Of a stretch of DNA of 64,000 bases, positions 26,134-33,817 are shown one piece after another; position 1 is the stretch's first letter; each line of letters opens with the position of its first letter. A model generated the notes under the pieces. The model saw nothing but the letters and a program-made list of their open reading frames with translations. It searched no databases and was not told where the DNA came from. The stretch covers positions 62,001 through 126,000 of the forward strand of contig DASXDL010000048.1 of assembly GCA_036490715.1 (NCBI GenBank), read 5' to 3'. The position numbers and the translations under genes are program-made. The stretch comes from FEN-1191 sp036490715 (GTDB lineage Bacteria > Pseudomonadota > Gammaproteobacteria > Steroidobacterales > Steroidobacteraceae).

Positions 26134-26793
26134 CTAAAGCGCCGCGTGCCGCATCGGGTTGTAGTACAGGCGGCCACGGCGTAGCCGTCGCACCGCCACC
26201 AGTAATTCCTCGAAGTCCTCATCGCTGGCCACCGGGTCGATGGCGCCGGCGTTCACGATCAGCAACGGACCGGCATCGTACTCGTGGAAAAAGCGCGCAT
26301 AGGCGTCGTTCAGGCGCTCCAGGTAGCCGCGGTCGATGAACTGCTCATGCCGAATGCCGCGCCGGCCAATGCGCGCCAGCAATACGTCCACCGGCGCCTG
26401 CAGGTAGATGACCAGGTCCGGCCGCGGCGCTTCGATGGCCAGTTTGGTAAACACCTGCTCGTACAGGCGGTACTCCTCTTCATCAAGCGTGGTGCGGGCA
26501 AACAGCCGATCCTTGTCGATCAGGTAGTCGGCCACGCGCAGCGGCGCGAACAGATCCTGCTGCTTGAGCGCCGCCAGCTGCTGCGCGCGCTGAAACAGGA
26601 AGTACAGCTGCGCCGGCAGCGCGCCGGCGCGTGGATTGCGATAGAAACGCTCCAGGAACGGATTGTCGTCGGCCCGCTCCAGCACCAGTTCGGCGCCGAC
26701 GCGCGCGGCCAGTTTGCTGGCGAGCGTGGTCTTACCGACCCCGATCGGTCCTTCGATCACGACAAAACGGTGCGGCAGATGTTCAGGCGCCAT
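26134..26793 (-). CDS. Deoxynucleoside kinase family protein
   Basis: This 219-residue P-loop kinase phosphorylates deoxynucleosides in characterised relatives. It has Walker A IEGPIGVGKTTLASKL (13-28), a substrate region ERADDNPFLERFYRNP, DKDRLFARTTL in place of the DRS-type motif, and LID arginines RIGRRGIRHEQ. The family member at this position, between folK and panB, is common in gammaproteobacteria, where its physiological substrate is uncertain. Its start overlaps the end of folK by 11 bases. Confidence 0.88.
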   Translation of the reverse strand: MAPEHLPHRFVVIEGPIGVGKTTLASKLAARVGAELVLERADDNPFLERFYRNPRAGALPAQLYFLFQRAQQLAALKQQDLFAPLRVADYLIDKDRLFARTTLDEEEYRLYEQVFTKLAIEAPRPDLVIYLQAPVDVLLARIGRRGIRHEQFIDRGYLERLNDAYARFFHEYDAGPLLIVNAGAIDPVASDEDFEELLVAVRRLRRGRLYYNPMRHAAL

Positions 26794-27295
26794 GCATTAT
26801 CGGTTTGCCATCCAGACGCCAGATTCCCGCCGGGTCGGCGCGGGCGGCAAGCTCGGCGACGCGGCCCCAGCCCGGCACATTGAGTTCGGGAGCAATTTCC
26901 AGCAGAGGATACAGAACGAAGTTGCGCTGCACTATCCCGGGGTGCGGCAGAGTCAACTGCGGGTCCTGGGTCCGCTGCTGAGCGAACACCAGCAGGTCCA
27001 GATCAATCCGGCGCGGGCCCCAACGCACGGCGGGCGGCTCGCGCCCCAGGCGCGCTTCCAGCGCGCGCAGCTGCGCCAGCAGCGTCGACGGCTCGAGCTG
27101 CGTCAGCAAGCCGGCGGCGGCATTGACGAAGTCGGGCTGTGCCTGCGGCCCCAGCGGCCGGGAACCGTACAGGGACGAGACGCTGACACAGCGCACTTCG
27201 GGCAGCGCCGACAAGGCGCTCAGTGCGCGTCGAACCTGATCGGATGGCTCATCGAGGTTGCTGCCGACGCCGACGTAGGCAGGATGCCACAGCAT
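26783..27295 (-). CDS. folK: 6-hydroxymethyl-7,8-dihydropterin pyrophosphokinase FolK
   Basis: FolK transfers pyrophosphate from ATP to hydroxymethyl-dihydropterin in folate synthesis. The 170-residue protein has VGVGSNLDEP at the N-terminus, QPDFVNAAAGL, the ATP and Mg-binding RWGPRRIDLDLLVF and LPHPGIVQRNFVLYPLLEI. The ATG directly abuts the pcnB stop. The pcnB-folK-panB-panC order is typical of gammaproteobacteria. Confidence 0.96.
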   Translation of the reverse strand: MLWHPAYVGVGSNLDEPSDQVRRALSALSALPEVRCVSVSSLYGSRPLGPQAQPDFVNAAAGLLTQLEPSTLLAQLRALEARLGREPPAVRWGPRRIDLDLLVFAQQRTQDPQLTLPHPGIVQRNFVLYPLLEIAPELNVPGWGRVAELAARADPAGIWRLDGKPIMHGA

Positions 27296-28807
27296 TCAAG
27301 CCTTGCCCGGAAAGCTGCGCCGGCGGCGCCGACGGCGCCGCGTTCGACGCGGCGCCCCGTCATTGCCGGGGCTGGGATCGCCGCTGGCATCGCCGCCGCT
27401 CGGCGCGCTGCTATCGGGCACTGCCGCGGCTCGCGGCCGCGGCAGATCGTCCAGCAGCGGCCCACGCTCATCGGGCGCCAGCTGCTGCAGCCGCGTCCAC
27501 CAGTCGGCGATCGCCGGCGGCGCCATGCCGAATTGCGCCCGCAGCATCAACAGATCGAAGCCGGCACGGAAACGCGGCTGCTCCAGCAGTCGCAGTGCGC
27601 GCTTGCCGCGCGGCTGCTCCAGTCGCGGCTGCAGCGCGTACATCTCGCGCACACCGAGCGCCACGCGCCGCGGAATGGTCACGCGCGCCGCAGCGTCCCG
27701 CAACGCCCGATCGCAGGCTTCGGTGATTGCGCTGACCTCGTGCCAGCGGTGCTGCGGCAGCGATTCGATCGCCTGCGCGATCGGTCCATACAGCAGCAGC
27801 GCAAACAGGAAGGTCGGTGACACCGGCTTGTCAGTCGCCACTCGCTCATCGGTGTTGCGCAGGCCCTGGCGCAGCAGTTGCTCGATCAAGCCGCCCGGGT
27901 GCGCGCTCAGGTAGTGCTCGAGCGCCGGAAACAGTACCTCGAGCAAGCCACGCCGCCGCAACACCTCGAGGCTGGTCTCGCCGTGACCGGTCAGAAACAG
28001 CTTCAACGTCTCATCGAATAGCCGCGCCGCCGGCACGCCTCGCAGCAGCTGTCGCAGCGCGCTGATCGGGGCCGCGGTGGCCGGATCCAGTGCAAAACTC
28101 AGCTTGGCTTCGAAGCGCGCTGCACGCAGCATGCGCACCGGATCCTCGCGAAAACGCGTCTCCGGGTCGCCGATCATCCGCAGCCGATGTGCGGCCAGGT
28201 CCTCGGCGCCGCCGACGTAATCCCAAAGCGAGAAGTCGGCGATGTTGTAATAAAGAGCGTTGACCGTGAAATCGCGTCGCCAGACGTCGTCCTCGATGCC
28301 GCCGTAGATGTTGTCTCTTAGCAGGCGGCCGTGCGTGTCCAGCACGCGCTCGTTGTCGATCGAATCCAGTTCCGACTCCTCGTCCAGTTCCGGCGCCTCA
28401 CCCTCCTCCGGATCGGCCTCCGGCACCGGCTCCTCGCTCGGCGAGGGGGCAGTCGCGGCCCGAAAGGTCGCTACCTCGATGACTTCACGGCCGAACACCA
28501 CGTGCGCCAGGCGGAAGCGGCGTCCGACCAGGCGCGAATTGCGGAACAGGGAGCGCACTTCGTCTGGCAGGGCATTGGTGGCGACGTCGAAATCCTTCGG
28601 GTGACGGCCCAGCATCACATCGCGCACGCAGCCACCGACCAGGAACGCCTGGTAGCCAGCATCCTTCAGGCGGTACAGGACCCGCAAGGCATTATTGGAG
28701 AGGTTGGAGCGTGAGATGCCATGATCGGCGCGGGCGATGATGCGTGGGGCAGCGTCGGCTGCGATGACTGGGGAAGAATCGTTCAAATCTTGCGTCCGCT
28801 TGAGCAA
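27296..28807 (-). CDS. pcnB: Poly(A) polymerase I PcnB, with acidic insert
   Basis: PcnB adds poly(A) tails that promote RNA decay and plasmid copy control. The 503-residue protein has the nucleotidyltransferase core FLVGGCVRDVMLGRHPKDFD (55-74) and RRDFTVNALYYN (177-188), an RNA-binding neck with DPVRMLRAARFEAKL, and a basic tail RRTRRRRRRRR. Residues about 118-158 form an insert between core strands in which 16 of the 40 residues 121-160 are Asp or Glu; E. coli has a shorter, neutral loop there. The start is a TTG at 28807; a second TTG at 28786 is possible because the tRNA-Glu promoter overlaps the first. Confidence 0.93.
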   Translation of the reverse strand: MLKRTQDLNDSSPVIAADAAPRIIARADHGISRSNLSNNALRVLYRLKDAGYQAFLVGGCVRDVMLGRHPKDFDVATNALPDEVRSLFRNSRLVGRRFRLAHVVFGREVIEVATFRAATAPSPSEEPVPEADPEEGEAPELDEESELDSIDNERVLDTHGRLLRDNIYGGIEDDVWRRDFTVNALYYNIADFSLWDYVGGAEDLAAHRLRMIGDPETRFREDPVRMLRAARFEAKLSFALDPATAAPISALRQLLRGVPAARLFDETLKLFLTGHGETSLEVLRRRGLLEVLFPALEHYLSAHPGGLIEQLLRQGLRNTDERVATDKPVSPTFLFALLLYGPIAQAIESLPQHRWHEVSAITEACDRALRDAAARVTIPRRVALGVREMYALQPRLEQPRGKRALRLLEQPRFRAGFDLLMLRAQFGMAPPAIADWWTRLQQLAPDERGPLLDDLPRPRAAAVPDSSAPSGGDASGDPSPGNDGAPRRTRRRRRRRRSFPGKA

Positions 28808-28827
28808 TCAGAGGGGGCGCTTATAAT
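28800..28827 (+). promoter_or_regulatory. Sigma-70 promoter of tRNA-Glu
   Basis: TTGAGC (28800-28805), a 16-base spacer and a perfect TATAAT (28822-28827) precede the tRNA by 32 bases. The sequence after the -10 box (ACCGCGCC) is a GC-rich discriminator as in stringently controlled stable-RNA promoters. It overlaps the pcnB start on the other strand. Confidence 0.75.
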
Positions 28828-28859
28828 ACCGCGCCTCATCACGGCCTCCCGTGCTCACC

Positions 28860-28935
28860 GCTCCCTTCGTCTAGAGGCCTAGGACACGGCCCTCTCAAGG
28901 CTGGAACACGGGTTCGACTCCCGTAGGGAGCGCCA
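28860..28935 (+). tRNA. tRNA-Glu (anticodon CTC)
   Basis: The acceptor stem GCTCCCT (28860-28866) pairs with AGGGAGC (28925-28931), followed by discriminator G and encoded CCA. The tRNA-Glu feature TCGTCTAGAGGCCTAGGACA forms the D-arm, and the loop CTCTCAA gives anticodon CTC, which reads GAG. The T-arm is CGGGTTCGACTCCCG. Most proteobacteria read both Glu codons with a TTC anticodon, so this is an additional isoacceptor. Confidence 0.95.
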
Positions 28936-28947
28936 CCCATAGCGCCA

Positions 28948-29274
28948 TTACGCCGGTTGCGGGGCCCGCCAGCGCGCCCGCGGGTGACGCCAGCGCGCCA
29001 GCAGCGCGGCGATCAGACCGGGCAGCATCAGCAGCAGGCGCGGTGCGGCCAGCACCACCGCCAGCAGGTACGACCAATGCAACACTGCGACTGCCCCTAC
29101 CAGCAGCGCAATCCGCAGTGGCAGCAGCATTCGCAGCAGCAGCAACGCGGCGGTGATCGCGACCGCCGCCACATTGCCCACCAGCAGCGCCCATCCCAGC
29201 ACGCACAGCCACAACCGCAGTATGGTGACGGCCGCGAGCAGTGCCAGGCTGATGATACGGCGCGCTGCTTTCAT
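28948..29274 (-). CDS. Small hydrophobic membrane protein
   Basis: This 108-residue protein starts at an ATG overlapping the CHAD gene stop by four bases (ATGA). A basic start (MKAARRI) is followed by about four hydrophobic segments rich in Leu, Ala and Val, and it ends in an Arg/Trp/Pro-rich tail (RWRHPRARWRAPQPA). I do not recognise a family. The coupling suggests that it is made together with the CHAD protein, perhaps as a membrane anchor. The frame remains open upstream, but only as antisense of the CHAD frame. Confidence 0.6.
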   Translation of the reverse strand: MKAARRIISLALLAAVTILRLWLCVLGWALLVGNVAAVAITAALLLLRMLLPLRIALLVGAVAVLHWSYLLAVVLAAPRLLLMLPGLIAALLARWRHPRARWRAPQPA

Positions 29275-30155
29275 GACCGGCCCTCGATCAGGCGGGCTGC
29301 CACCCTGCGCGACCGGCGCACGTACAGGTGCCGGCCGATCGGCATGGCCCTGGTCTGCAGGTGCTTGCGCCGGCGATCGATGGCTGCCAGCAAAGCGGTC
29401 GCATTGAGGTGGTGCTGGCGGGTGAATTCGCTGGTAGCCGCTCGCAGCAGTGCCAGATCGTGGTCCTCGCCCAGGTACTCGGCTACCTGGCGGGCGCGAT
29501 GCGCGGCCTTGGCCGGTATCTTGGACTGCAGCGGCTCGAGGATCTGCCAGGCATGGCGCAGGTACTGAATCTGCTTGCGCCAATCGTGCAGGGTCGGGGC
29601 GTCGGCTCGCCGCTCGGCATGCTGGGCGGCGCGTCGGCCACGGCGATAGATCCGCCGAAACGCCGGGCCGAGCGAGGTCCAGCCGTCGTGGCCCACGTGC
29701 CAGCGCCGTGCCCGCGCCTGCACTTGGTCCAGCGTGCTGCGCGCCGCCGCCAGCCGCTCCGGGCGCGAGCGCAGATCGTGCTGCGCCTGACGCTGGCGCT
29801 GTTGCAAGCTGCGCGTCAGCGTGGCGGTGGTGCGGTCGCGCGTCAGGGTCGCGCGCCGGGCCCGCAATTCGGTCAGCGCCCGCAGCAGCACCGTGGCATC
29901 GCGCACCGGATCGAGCGCGTGCGCGGCGGCGCGCAGCGCCTGATTCTCGCGCTGGTAAGTGACCTTGGCCAGCGTCGCACGCAGTAGCCGCAAGGCGGCT
30001 CGACTCTTCTTGATTGCCTTGCGCGCGATGTGAACTTGCTCGGCCGATGGGCGTGCGGTACGCAGCGCCCGCACGGCTTCCGCCACCTGACTCAGGGCTG
30101 CGCCGCGCACTGCCGCTGCGGCCGAGCCATTGGGGGTGACGCGAGTCTCGGACAT
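29271..30155 (-). CDS. CHAD domain protein
   Basis: This is a 294-residue CHAD (conserved histidine alpha-helical domain) protein. Characterised CHAD domains bind inorganic polyphosphate and often accompany CYTH-type triphosphatases. The two helical repeats are visible: HIARKAIKKSRAALRLLR with ALDPVRDATVL, and LHDWRKQIQYLRHAWQIL with LGEDHDLALLR. Arg and His are abundant, in keeping with a polyanion-binding surface. No CYTH domain is fused or adjacent. Confidence 0.88.
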   Translation of the reverse strand: MSETRVTPNGSAAAAVRGAALSQVAEAVRALRTARPSAEQVHIARKAIKKSRAALRLLRATLAKVTYQRENQALRAAAHALDPVRDATVLLRALTELRARRATLTRDRTTATLTRSLQQRQRQAQHDLRSRPERLAAARSTLDQVQARARRWHVGHDGWTSLGPAFRRIYRRGRRAAQHAERRADAPTLHDWRKQIQYLRHAWQILEPLQSKIPAKAAHRARQVAEYLGEDHDLALLRAATSEFTRQHHLNATALLAAIDRRRKHLQTRAMPIGRHLYVRRSRRVAARLIEGRS

Positions 30156-30301
30156 GGGCCGATGCTACGGCAGGTTCGACCGTGCCCGCACCTGGCAAAG
30201 CCATTGGGGGCGAAAGTCCCGGTCCTGCCGGGCGGGCGGCGAGCCCCAAGACGCCTGTCAGTCCGATGCCCGGGCCGCCACCGACCCGTCGGTGGCCCTG
30301 A

Positions 30302-30433
30302 TCATCAATCCAGGGCTTGCCCTACCGGGAGGCCGCGCAGATCATCGGGGTTGCGAGGGGGATACTGGCCCGCCGGCTCGCTTGCAGGCGCCAAGCGCTG
30401 CAGCAGGTGCCGGGGTCGGGAGACGGTGCATGA
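30302..30433 (+). pseudogene. Probable 3' remnant of an ECF sigma factor gene
   Basis: Immediately after an in-frame TGA (30299-30301), this frame reads SSIQGLPYREAAQIIGVARG and then ILARRLACRRQALQQV. That resembles the helix-turn-helix of ECF sigma region 4.2 (usually GLxYREAAxxxGVPxGTxxSRLxRAR). It ends with a TGA overlapping the ATG of the anti-sigma gene (ATGA), the normal coupling of sigma and anti-sigma genes. No region 2 or start is found between here and the CHAD gene, and only about 275 bases are available, so most of the gene has been lost or scrambled. It could instead be a chance resemblance. Confidence 0.5.
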
Positions 30434-31197
30434 CTATTTCAGATGAACTGCTGGCTGCCTACGTCGACGGTGAACTCGACGGCGCTGAGCTTGCTCGGGT
30501 CGAGCAGGCCATCGCCCGGGACAAGCAACTGGCGCAGCGGGTCGCGCAGCAGCGTGCGCTGCGCGCGCGCCTGCGCAGTGCCTTCGATGGAGTACTGCAG
30601 GAGGCTGTGCCGCAGCGGCTGGCGCAGGCAGCGCGTGTGCGTGCGCATTCCGGTCCGGCACAGGTGATCGATCTGGCACGCGTGCGCGCCGAGCGTGCAC
30701 GCCGCAACAACAGCCCACGCAGCTTCAACCTACGCCGTTACGCGGTCGCCGCGACCTTGGTGGTTGGTCTGGCGTTAGGCGCGCTGCTGCAGCGCATATC
30801 GACACCGGCCACTTTGACGGAGTTTCGCGACGGCTCGCTGCAGGCGCGCGGCGCGCTGGCGCAAGCGCTGAATGAGCAGCTCGCGTCCAACCCGGCTAGT
30901 GCCGCTCAGGTGCATGTAGGCCTGACATTCAAGCAGCACAGCGGCAGCTACTGTCGCACCTTTGTGCTGGAAGCGACTCGTCCAATGGCGGGATTGGCCT
31001 GCCGCGAGCAGGACCGTTGGCGGATTCTCGATCTGGTAAGCACCGACGGCAGCAGTGCGGCCGTCAACGGCCAGAATTTGCGCACCGCCTCATCCAGTCT
31101 GCCGGCGGCGTTGCTGCAGGCGGTGAACGAGCGTATCAGCGGCGATCCGCTCAGCGCGCCGGCCGAGGCCAAGGCGCGCGGCAGCGGCTGGCATTGA
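30430..31197 (+). CDS. Putative transmembrane anti-sigma factor
   Basis: This is a 255-residue single-pass protein. The N-terminus (LLAAYVDGELDGAELARVEQ) matches the helical anti-sigma domain of ECF regulators, without a zinc-binding HxxxCxxC motif. A membrane helix runs over about 104-121, and the rest should be periplasmic, with two cysteines (SYCRTF and GLACREQ) that could form a disulfide. GGGAG precedes the ATG. The usual upstream sigma gene is absent except for a short remnant, so this appears to be an orphan or to act on a distant sigma factor. Confidence 0.75.
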   Translation: MTISDELLAAYVDGELDGAELARVEQAIARDKQLAQRVAQQRALRARLRSAFDGVLQEAVPQRLAQAARVRAHSGPAQVIDLARVRAERARRNNSPRSFNLRRYAVAATLVVGLALGALLQRISTPATLTEFRDGSLQARGALAQALNEQLASNPASAAQVHVGLTFKQHSGSYCRTFVLEATRPMAGLACREQDRWRILDLVSTDGSSAAVNGQNLRTASSSLPAALLQAVNERISGDPLSAPAEAKARGSGWH

Positions 31198-31216
31198 CGA
31201 TCCGGCGCCGCCTCCC

Positions 31217-32503
31217 CTAGACGCGCCCCTCGCGCACGCTCTCGTAGCGACGCGCCAGCAACCAGGCCACTGGAAACCACAGTGCCGAGGTGATGACGCC
31301 GAAGATCGCCAGACCGACCACGCCGTGCGGCTGCACCAGCGAGCTCACCCAGGCGTTGCTGAAATCGCCGAACCGATAGATCACGGTATCGATCACGTTT
31401 TTTGCCTTGTAGCGACTTTGCTGATCCACGACCGTGAACAGCATCTCGCGGGTGGGTTTGGCGAGCGCGTACTCGGCCACGCGGCGGATGACCTGTATGC
31501 CGCCCAGAATCAACAGCACCGGCGAAAACGCGATCGCCAGAAATGCAATCACCATGATGATCGGATTGAGCAGCAAGCCGAAGCGCACTCCGAAGCGGGC
31601 GATCAGGTGGCCGGAGCCAAACAGCTGAATGACGAGCGCGATGCTGTTGACGTACAGATCGATGCGCCCATACATCTGGGTGCGGGCCGCAGGATCGGTG
31701 TACGCATGGCTGATCAGGTCGCCGAGCTGGAAATAGACGATGGTCGATATCCAGGTCATGAGCAGCAGGAACAGCGCCAGCAGCAACAGGTAACGCGAAC
31801 GCAGCAATAGCGCGAAGCCGCTGAACGGATTGCCCGGCAGGCGGTGCTCGAGTTCCGTGCGCTGCATCTGTGCACCCGAAGCCAGCAGTCGCTCTTTCTC
31901 GCGGGTCAGCAGCACCACCAGCAATGCGGTGGCCGCAAAGCCCGCGGCCGAAATCAGCATCAGATTGCCGTTGCCGAGCCTTTTGGCGAACGCCGCGACA
32001 ATATCCGGTCCGACGATACCGCCGAGCGTGCCGCCGGCAGCGATGAAGCCGAACAGCCGCTTGGCCTGGGTACGCGAAAACAGATCGGCCATAAACGTCC
32101 AGAACACCGAGATGATCAGTAGGTTGAACGTGCTGACCCAAACGAAGAATGCCCCGGCGAGCGCGCGATTCTCGGTGCCCAGCGTGGCAAACAGCGCGTA
32201 GAAGCCGACGATCGACAGCGCCACGAAACCGTACACCCACGGCAGAAAGCTCGTCAGCCGGATGCGGGCCGCGAGCGCCGCGTACAGCGGCGCGAACACC
32301 AGGCTCGCCAGCAGCGTCGCCGAGAACAGCTCCTGGTAGTGGCGCGTGCCGTAAACCGTCCCCATGGCATCGCGCACCGGCTTGACGATCGAGTAGCTGC
32401 CGAACAGAAAGAAGAAGTACAGCATGCTCAGAATCACCGCCGTGACTTCGTAGGGCTCGATCGCAGCGATCGCGCCGAGCAGCCGCCGTAGTGCCGACTT
32501 CAT
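31217..32503 (-). CDS. ATP/ADP translocase-like (NTT/MFS-type) transporter B
   Basis: This is a polytopic inner-membrane protein of 428 residues, 12 predicted helices, related to the ATP:ADP antiporter/MFS superfamily. It shares with its upstream neighbour the blocks VKPVRDAMGTVYG, FWTFMADLFSRTQAKRLF, GGTLGGIVGP and SRYKAKNVIDTVIYR-GD. The start MKSALRRLLGAIAAIEPYEV at 32503 overlaps the stop of the upstream paralogue (ATGA). The transported compound is unknown; most free-living bacterial homologues are uncharacterised. Confidence 0.8.
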   Translation of the reverse strand: MKSALRRLLGAIAAIEPYEVTAVILSMLYFFFLFGSYSIVKPVRDAMGTVYGTRHYQELFSATLLASLVFAPLYAALAARIRLTSFLPWVYGFVALSIVGFYALFATLGTENRALAGAFFVWVSTFNLLIISVFWTFMADLFSRTQAKRLFGFIAAGGTLGGIVGPDIVAAFAKRLGNGNLMLISAAGFAATALLVVLLTREKERLLASGAQMQRTELEHRLPGNPFSGFALLLRSRYLLLLALFLLLMTWISTIVYFQLGDLISHAYTDPAARTQMYGRIDLYVNSIALVIQLFGSGHLIARFGVRFGLLLNPIIMVIAFLAIAFSPVLLILGGIQVIRRVAEYALAKPTREMLFTVVDQQSRYKAKNVIDTVIYRFGDFSNAWVSSLVQPHGVVGLAIFGVITSALWFPVAWLLARRYESVREGRV

Positions 32504-33813
32504 TGCTGCTCCTGACGAATGCGCTCGTACTGCCGTCCGGCCGAACGCGCCAGCACCGCCCACAGGCCGCTCGCCGCCAATCCGAGCGCGACCGCGCCCC
32601 CCATTCCCAGCCCGGCCGCCCGCAGGCCGCTCTGCATCCAGGCCGAACTCACATCACCCAGGCGATAGACCACGGTATCGATAACATTCTTGGCCTTGTA
32701 GCGACTGTTCTGCTCCACCACGGTAAAGCAGATCTCGCGGCTGGGACGGGCGATCGCATACTGTGCCACACGCCGCACCACCTGCAGGCCCTGAATGAAT
32801 AGTACGGTCGGCGCGAACGCGATCAGCACGAATGCCGCCAGCATGATCAACGGATTGAGCACCAGGCCGGCGGTCACGCCGAATCGGCGCACCACCCGCC
32901 CGAGGCCGAATACCAAAATGAACGCGGTGGCGACGTTGACCACCAGATCAATATCGGCGATCGCCTGGGTGCGCTGCTCGACCGCCCCGAAGGCATGTGC
33001 GATCAGATCGGTCTGCAGAAAATACGCCACCGTATTGACCCAGCTCATCAGCAAAATGAACGCCGCCTGCGCCAGAACGTAGCGCGAACTGAACAGCCGG
33101 CTGAAGCCCTCGAACGGATTGCCCGACAGGCCGTGCTCGAGCGAGCTCGCCTGCACTTCTTGGTGCGAATCGCGCAGCCGCTGCTTCTCGCCGATCAGGC
33201 GATATACCAGGACAATGACGATTGCGAAGCCGCCGGCCGCCACCAGCAGCAGGCCCGGAAGCCGCAGCCGATCCACCAGCAGCCGCGTCAGCAGCGGGCC
33301 GACGATGGCGCCAATGCTGCCGCCGGCCGCGATCAGCGCGAACAGCCGCGTGGCCTGAGCGGCGGTGAACAAGTCGACCATCAGGCTCCAGAACACCGAA
33401 ATCATGAATAGATTGGCGACGCTGAACCATACGTAATAGCTCGCTGCGACCCAGCGGCTGTGCGCTGCGAACTGGAACAGCAGCTGAAACAGCAGCACGT
33501 TTGCGAACCAGAACCAGAACACCCCCGGCAGCAGCTGCGACAAGCGCAGCCGTGACGCCAGCCAGGCGTATACCGGCGAGGCCGCCAGCGATCCCACAAA
33601 CGTCGCCGTGAACAGCGTCTGCAGATGATCGACGCCGACTACGGTGGCGACGGTGTCGCGGATCGGCCGCAGGATGTAGTAACTGCCCAGCAGTGCAAAG
33701 TTGCAGGCAAACGCCAGCGCCACCGCCCTGCGCTCGTGCGACCGGATCGGCGCCGCGACCTGCAGCAGGCGCGCCAGCCAAAATGCACGTTGCGGTACCG
33801 GCCGCGCGCTCAC
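32500..33813 (-). CDS. ATP/ADP translocase-like (NTT/MFS-type) transporter A
   Basis: This 437-residue paralogue lies directly upstream of transporter B and is coupled to it. It has about 12 membrane helices and the shared signatures LRPIRDTVATVVG, VFWSLMVDLFTAAQATRLF, GGSIGAIVGP, GNPFEGFSRLFSSRY and SRYKAKNVIDTVVYRLGD. Conservation of charged residues within membrane-proximal motifs suggests a real carrier function in both copies. It ends next to lptG, from which it is separated by only 4 bases, so the pair may be transcribed with lptF-lptG. Confidence 0.8.
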   Translation of the reverse strand: MSARPVPQRAFWLARLLQVAAPIRSHERRAVALAFACNFALLGSYYILRPIRDTVATVVGVDHLQTLFTATFVGSLAASPVYAWLASRLRLSQLLPGVFWFWFANVLLFQLLFQFAAHSRWVAASYYVWFSVANLFMISVFWSLMVDLFTAAQATRLFALIAAGGSIGAIVGPLLTRLLVDRLRLPGLLLVAAGGFAIVIVLVYRLIGEKQRLRDSHQEVQASSLEHGLSGNPFEGFSRLFSSRYVLAQAAFILLMSWVNTVAYFLQTDLIAHAFGAVEQRTQAIADIDLVVNVATAFILVFGLGRVVRRFGVTAGLVLNPLIMLAAFVLIAFAPTVLFIQGLQVVRRVAQYAIARPSREICFTVVEQNSRYKAKNVIDTVVYRLGDVSSAWMQSGLRAAGLGMGGAVALGLAASGLWAVLARSAGRQYERIRQEQQ

Positions 33814-33817
33814 GCTA

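Noticed and set aside
30181..30260. Possible c-di-GMP (GEMM) riboswitch before the anti-sigma gene, because of GGCAAAG and CGAAAG.
   Set aside because: The conserved GACGCAAAGCC block and the spacing of the two stems are missing, and the resemblance is limited to a few short words.
30130..30429. N-terminal extension of the anti-sigma gene.
   Set aside because: It is Arg- and Gly-rich without domain similarity and overlaps the better-supported sigma remnant frame and the CHAD promoter region.
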